DNA from: Hydrangea macrophylla
Lineage: Eukaryota > Streptophyta > Magnoliopsida > Cornales > Hydrangeaceae
Direction of reading: 5' to 3'
Assembly: GCA_033977485.1 (NCBI GenBank)
Contig: CM066998.1
Location: forward strand, 31,001,501 to 31,065,500
DNA length: 64,000 nt
The position numbers and the translations under genes were made by a program. Position 1 is the first letter of the stretch; the number at the start of each line of letters is the position of its first letter. The notes beneath the pieces are model-generated. The model ran no database searches. It was not told the DNA's origin and worked only from the letters and a program-made list of their open reading frames with translations. Positions 59,930-64,000 of the stretch are shown piece after piece.

Positions 59930-60964
59930 AGCATGCTCACATAAACAGTTATACATATTATTCTAACATTTTTCCGTGCATAATTAACGGGCCTAATTAC
60001 CACATGAATTTTGCCCGAATCCAAAATATCAACTCGATATTCAAAACATGTAAATTTCTTATAATTCATAGATCTAAAATTCGTACCTCGTGCGATTTCT
60101 TCCTAACTTCGAAGGATCAACTAGAGGCCCGAATAAACGCAAGGATCTCTGTTTATACGCGATTCATATGAGTTTTACCTGGGTTTTTTCCCAATTTCTA
60201 GAAATTAGATTTTGAGAAAAAGTTTACCAAACGAGGCCTAAGAGGTATTAAAATGAAGCTCTTACCTCAAGGAGTTCAAATCTCGAATCTGGAGAAAAAC
60301 TAACGATTAGAAGTTTGTCGATCGGCGACGTGAAGCTCGTGGGAATCAAATCTCCTTTTTTCTCTCTCTCTCTGTCTCTCTCTCTCTCTCTCTCTAGATA
60401 TTTTTCAAAAGTTGTAACTCATGACAATCTCACCCTTACTATTTATAGGAAACACTTTCAGAAGTTATGTTTACCTCCCCACGAGTTTCTCAAAACTTCT
60501 AATTATCTCCCAAAACGTCTTAACGTCCACTTTATTATTCATGAGTGAAAACTAACAATTACAAAAGTTTCTGTCTAAGTTCCATTTGCGTCCAAAATAA
60601 GGATCAGAAACTAACTTCCGTGGAATATCTATAAAACCTACCTTTTATGCAATGTATTACTCACGTTCTCAACATAATATTCAAAACAATTTGAAATGAT
60701 AGCCAAACTACCAGAAATTTACTCTACACAGGTAAAGTTACTATTCACGAAATACCAGATATTTCAAATAACATTTAAATTACATAAATGTTATTTATCC
60801 ATGCCAATGCATCGTGATTTACCAAGTTCCCCGTGTCTTCACTGACACCTCACTGTTGACCCATAGTCAACCTCATTCACCATTATCAATTAACATTGAT
60901 AACTCACAAAATTCAAATATACATGGTAAAACAATGAAATTTTCGGGATGGGTGTGACACATTC

Positions 60965-61852
60965 TCGCGCCTTAGTGTTCTAGAAGGAAGTTTTAATCTC
61001 TCTCTAGATATCCCATCTCTCCAATGTCATGGCTCCACAATGATGTAAATAGATATAAATATATACATACAAACATATTTATATATGTGCATACTTAAAT
61101 GTAAGATTGTTGTTGTAGTTTAGAGGTTGTATTTATAATGGAAAAAGGGCAATGATTTCTATGATATTTTGGAGTTGAAATAGGAAAGCATTGAGACAGA
61201 GCTTAGGATAGTTTACAAGAAGCTAGCACTAGTTAGGACTGGAAACCTCATTATTTGAGATCTGTCTTTGAATAGGTTCTAAAACTCAAAATCATTTCTA
61301 AGAATAATTTAATTCTTTCTCGCCAATCAGTGGGTTAACTCTATAAGATTATTCATACCATTTAAAGTTTGTCTGGGTATGGTTTAAGAAATTTCTGTAA
61401 AAAATTCTTATCCTGAAATATTAAAACGTAAATTTGTGGATTGGGGGAAGAAAGTTTCAATTAATCCCTAAGACATTGCTAAATATTTGATTCGTTAGGT
61501 GCCATGAAATTGAAGGCGATTATGGTGGTGGAATCTATTAGATTCAAGGTGTGAATGTGAGCTTATGGGAGCTCAAGGGGATCTTAAGGATAGTATGGAC
61601 CAACTCAATGCTAAAAGAAAGGCTTGGAACATTAAGTTCTAAGTTTCTGGCAAATGGGCTTTCAACCCATCAACCGGGTCAACGGCTATATGAAGTTTTA
61701 AACAGTTTCTGGCAGAGGGACATTAGTCAGGTCAGCCGGACCCAGTTTGTGAAGAGTCATAACTCTTAATGTTGAAACTTCTAATTTGTTTGAACTTCAT
61801 ATGTTCTAATGGAATTTAATGTGTATATACAGTTGTATACTCAATGTATAGG
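60965..61852. other. Spacer, nothing recognised
   Basis: AT-rich DNA with short frames only. No domain, splice structure or element ends recognised. Confidence 0.45.
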
Positions 61853-62200
61853 TGTTGGGACACAACCCTTTGTGCAGAGAGACATCTCTTACCCAATAGA
61901 TACCTCTATATATTGCTTATAGTTAGTTTTTTTTTTTGCATAACTTTTGTTCCATATTTAATATCTTCTTCTTCTTCCCTATTCTAGAGTTTTGGAGAGC
62001 TATTCATATATATATATATATATTCTATAGAATATAATAGAGATTGTTGCCTCTATTATATTAGATCACAGTATCTTCAAGAACGATACATCTTAGTCTA
62101 CAAGCAACAAAGTGTGGGACGTAAATTCATTTTTTGAATAATGCTTTGTGTGCTCGATTTAGTCAATGTTTTATTTAGTTTCATATCCATAATGTCCAAC
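61853..62200 (+). mobile_element. Possible 5' LTR remnant of a copia element
   Basis: Starts TGTTGGGACACAACCC and has TA-rich and TATA-like parts, directly upstream of the copia pol fragment. There is no second LTR to confirm it. Confidence 0.35.
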
Positions 62201-62209
62201 ATAATCAAG

Positions 62210-62990
62210 CTTTCACACCATAGAAGAAGAGTTGGATAGTACGGTGCTTGCTGTTGTTATTCTTAGTATGCAAGTGAGACAAACTTTTGAAGGATATCTT
62301 CTCACACAATCACATTGAGAAAGTATTAAAAAAGTTTGGACAATTGGATAGCAAATCCAAATTGGCTGTAAATCCATTTGATGATAATTGTAAGTTGAGG
62401 AAAAATATGGGTGAAAGCATATTTTAACTTGAATATTCGCAAGTAATGAATTGTGCATGTGTGGATATTACATATTCGGTGGGAAGAGTTGCTAGATACA
62501 CTAGCAATCTGGGCAGAGAGCATTGGGACGCTCTTGTGAGGGTGTTAAGATATTTAAAGCATACCATGAGCTATGGTTTGCACTACACACGATACTCGCC
62601 CGTGGCCATGGTAGCGGGAAATTCCAATACGAATTGCGTTTCGGATAGTCAAGAGACTAAGTCCACAAGTGGATATATAATCACTTTAGGTGGAGCTATG
62701 TGATTTCTTGGAAATCAACTAATCATATGTGTATAGCACTTTCGACAATTGAATCGGAGTTCATAGCCTTAGACAAGGCGGGTGAGGAAGTTGAATGGCT
62801 TTGGAATTTTCTAGAAGATATTATGTTATGGCCAAAACTGGTGACGTCCATAGTTGTGCTCTCTAGTGGTGTTATCACAATTGACTACGTGAAATCAAAG
62901 GAAAACATTGCAGTTCCTCTCATGAAAGGATTGACTAGAGATCAATTTCAATATACATCGAAAGGAATGGGCCTAAAGCCAGTACTTTGA
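62210..62990 (+). pseudogene. Copia reverse transcriptase/RNase H fragment
   Basis: Translated pieces match the C-terminal end of copia pol: EGYLLTQSHYIEKVLKKF (62275-62335), then ITYSVGRVARYTSNLG and HWDALVRVLRYLKHT (to about 62565), SQETKSTSGYIITLGG (62647-62695), and after a frameshift at about 62698 SWKSTNHMCIALSTIESEF and EVEWLWNFLEDI. A stop at about 62426 and the frameshift kill it. Everything upstream in pol is deleted. Confidence 0.88.
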
Positions 62991-63501
62991 ACAACCCGGG
63001 TGGAAACCAAACCTAGTTGACTGAAGATCCCAAGATCTAGGTTCAATAGGCTAACTAATTGGGGAAGTTCGTGTTGTAAACACACATGTAATGTGGCTCC
63101 ATTCATTTATATTGTTCAAGTGTGTAATAAAATTTGTTGAGATTATGTTTTACATTTAATGATATTGATGTAAATGTTAGTACTATAAATTGGTATCATC
63201 TATATGAGAATGGAAGTGGGGTCCCTTGTATGAGAACTTCAAAGGCTTGATTCTCTAGGAGTTTTCATGAATAAGGATCATGTTCAGGACCAAAATGAAC
63301 ACAACCGAATGAATTATTATATATAAGGACATGTGGTGTGTTATCTAGTGTTGGTTTACACTACAAGGTTGAACAGATCAATACTTAATGTACATTGTTT
63401 CACCGCGTAAATCCAGTAGATATTCACTAAGGAAAAGTTCAAGTCCAAAAGACAGTCTCCTAACGCATCACAAATCCATGGATTGCTCTCGTAGTTTTAT
63501 A
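62991..63501. other. Spacer after the copia fragment
   Basis: Probably the copia 3' non-coding tail at first (CCCGGGTGGAAACC), then unrecognised AT-rich DNA. Confidence 0.35.
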
Positions 63502-64000
63502 TAGGGTTGTCCACCAAAACCATCAACCCGCGAAACCCGACCGACCCGACACCTATGAGTCAGTTTTCATGGATAGCGGGTGGAATCACAAGTCCTTAAA
63601 GGCCAACCCAAAGCTTTCGGATCGGATGTCGGTTTCCCCTTCGCACACCCGACTCGACCTGACCTGACTGCGTATATATATTTATAATACATATATATTC
63701 TGAAACCCTAACATCCTAAGTATAACTACTCTTTATATTTTGATTTTCCAGTCATTTTATATAACTCAAACTGAGAGTATGAGAGAAAAAGCGTTGAGAA
63801 CACTGAGTCTCTAATTCGAAGAGACAGACAGAGAAATGAAAATGTTTTGGTAACCTCAAGTTATTACCACTCCATTCGTATATGGTGGAAGGTATGACAT
63901 ATCTGACAACTGTTCTGAATGTAAGAAACCCATTTTTTTTTTCCAGTTAAAGCTTTTAGTACTCATTAGCGCACCACCACCATCGGCGAATCACCACCTT
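63502..64000. mobile_element. Possible hAT-type element, left part only
   Basis: Begins TAGGGTTGTCCACC and has CCCGACCGACCCGACACC-type subterminal repeats, similar in style to the hAT elements in the window. Any right end lies outside the window. Confidence 0.3.

Larger units (their letters stand above)
49951..60959 (-). mobile_element. Probable solo LTR, copy 2, split by two younger insertions
   Basis: A perfect 5-bp duplication CATTC (49946-49950 and 60960-60964) flanks TGTCACGACCCATCCC and GGGATGGGTGTGACA. After removing 50627-58986 and 59357-59937 it is about 2.1 kb and aligns with 9188-11335. There is no coding region. TG...CA ends and a 5-bp target favour a solo LTR of a gypsy element. 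The unusually long inverted ends (about 15 bp) leave a small chance of another class. Confidence 0.75.

Noticed and set aside
61551..61769. 72-residue plus-strand frame
   Set aside because: No homology recognised and no supporting context.

Overview
This window reads as nuclear DNA of a flowering plant, most likely a eudicot. It is AT-rich, has split genes with GT-AG introns, and is packed with plant-type transposable elements. No prokaryotic or organellar gene set is visible. I cannot name the species.

Host sequence is sparse. The one intact-looking gene is a two-exon RING-CH (C4HC3) E3 ubiquitin ligase on the minus strand (42522-46166). Two broken host genes were recovered by joining exons: the last three exons of pyrroline-5-carboxylate reductase on the plus strand (3265-7807) and the C-terminal exons of ribosomal protein L11 on the minus strand (32196-36061). 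The second one contains two decayed tRNA-Glu copies, one of them split by a TRIM element.

Most of the rest is nested retrotransposons. (1) 14524-29572 is a 15 kb Ogre/Tat-like element with 3.28 kb LTRs, tRNA-Arg primer site, a gag gene and no pol (TR-GAG type). It is flanked by CCTTG and sits in an older LTR. (2) 36471-41162 is a copia (Tnt1/Tork-like) element with many stops and frameshifts, flanked by ATTGA. (3) 49951-60959 is a probable solo LTR flanked by CATTC. It was later split by an 8.35 kb Athila-like gag-protease element (50627-58981, flanked by TTCCT) and by a small hAT element (59357-59929, flanked by AGCATGCT). A sister copy at 9188-11335 (flanked by TAACC) keeps both sites empty and so confirms the order of events. 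(4) 35133-35695 is a complete TRIM. (5) A copia remnant lies at 61853-62990.

DNA transposon derivatives are frequent in introns and spacers: hAT-type elements with 8-bp duplications (1825-2661, 43540-44001, 59357-59929), Harbinger/Tourist-like MITEs with TTA/TAA duplications, and several foldback hairpins. Several LTR families carry arrays of short, CpG-containing, mostly palindromic motifs.

No CRISPR array, operon, rRNA gene or complete autonomous element was found. The strongest leads are the two non-autonomous retrotransposon lineages with their repeated non-coding motifs, and the palindrome arrays.
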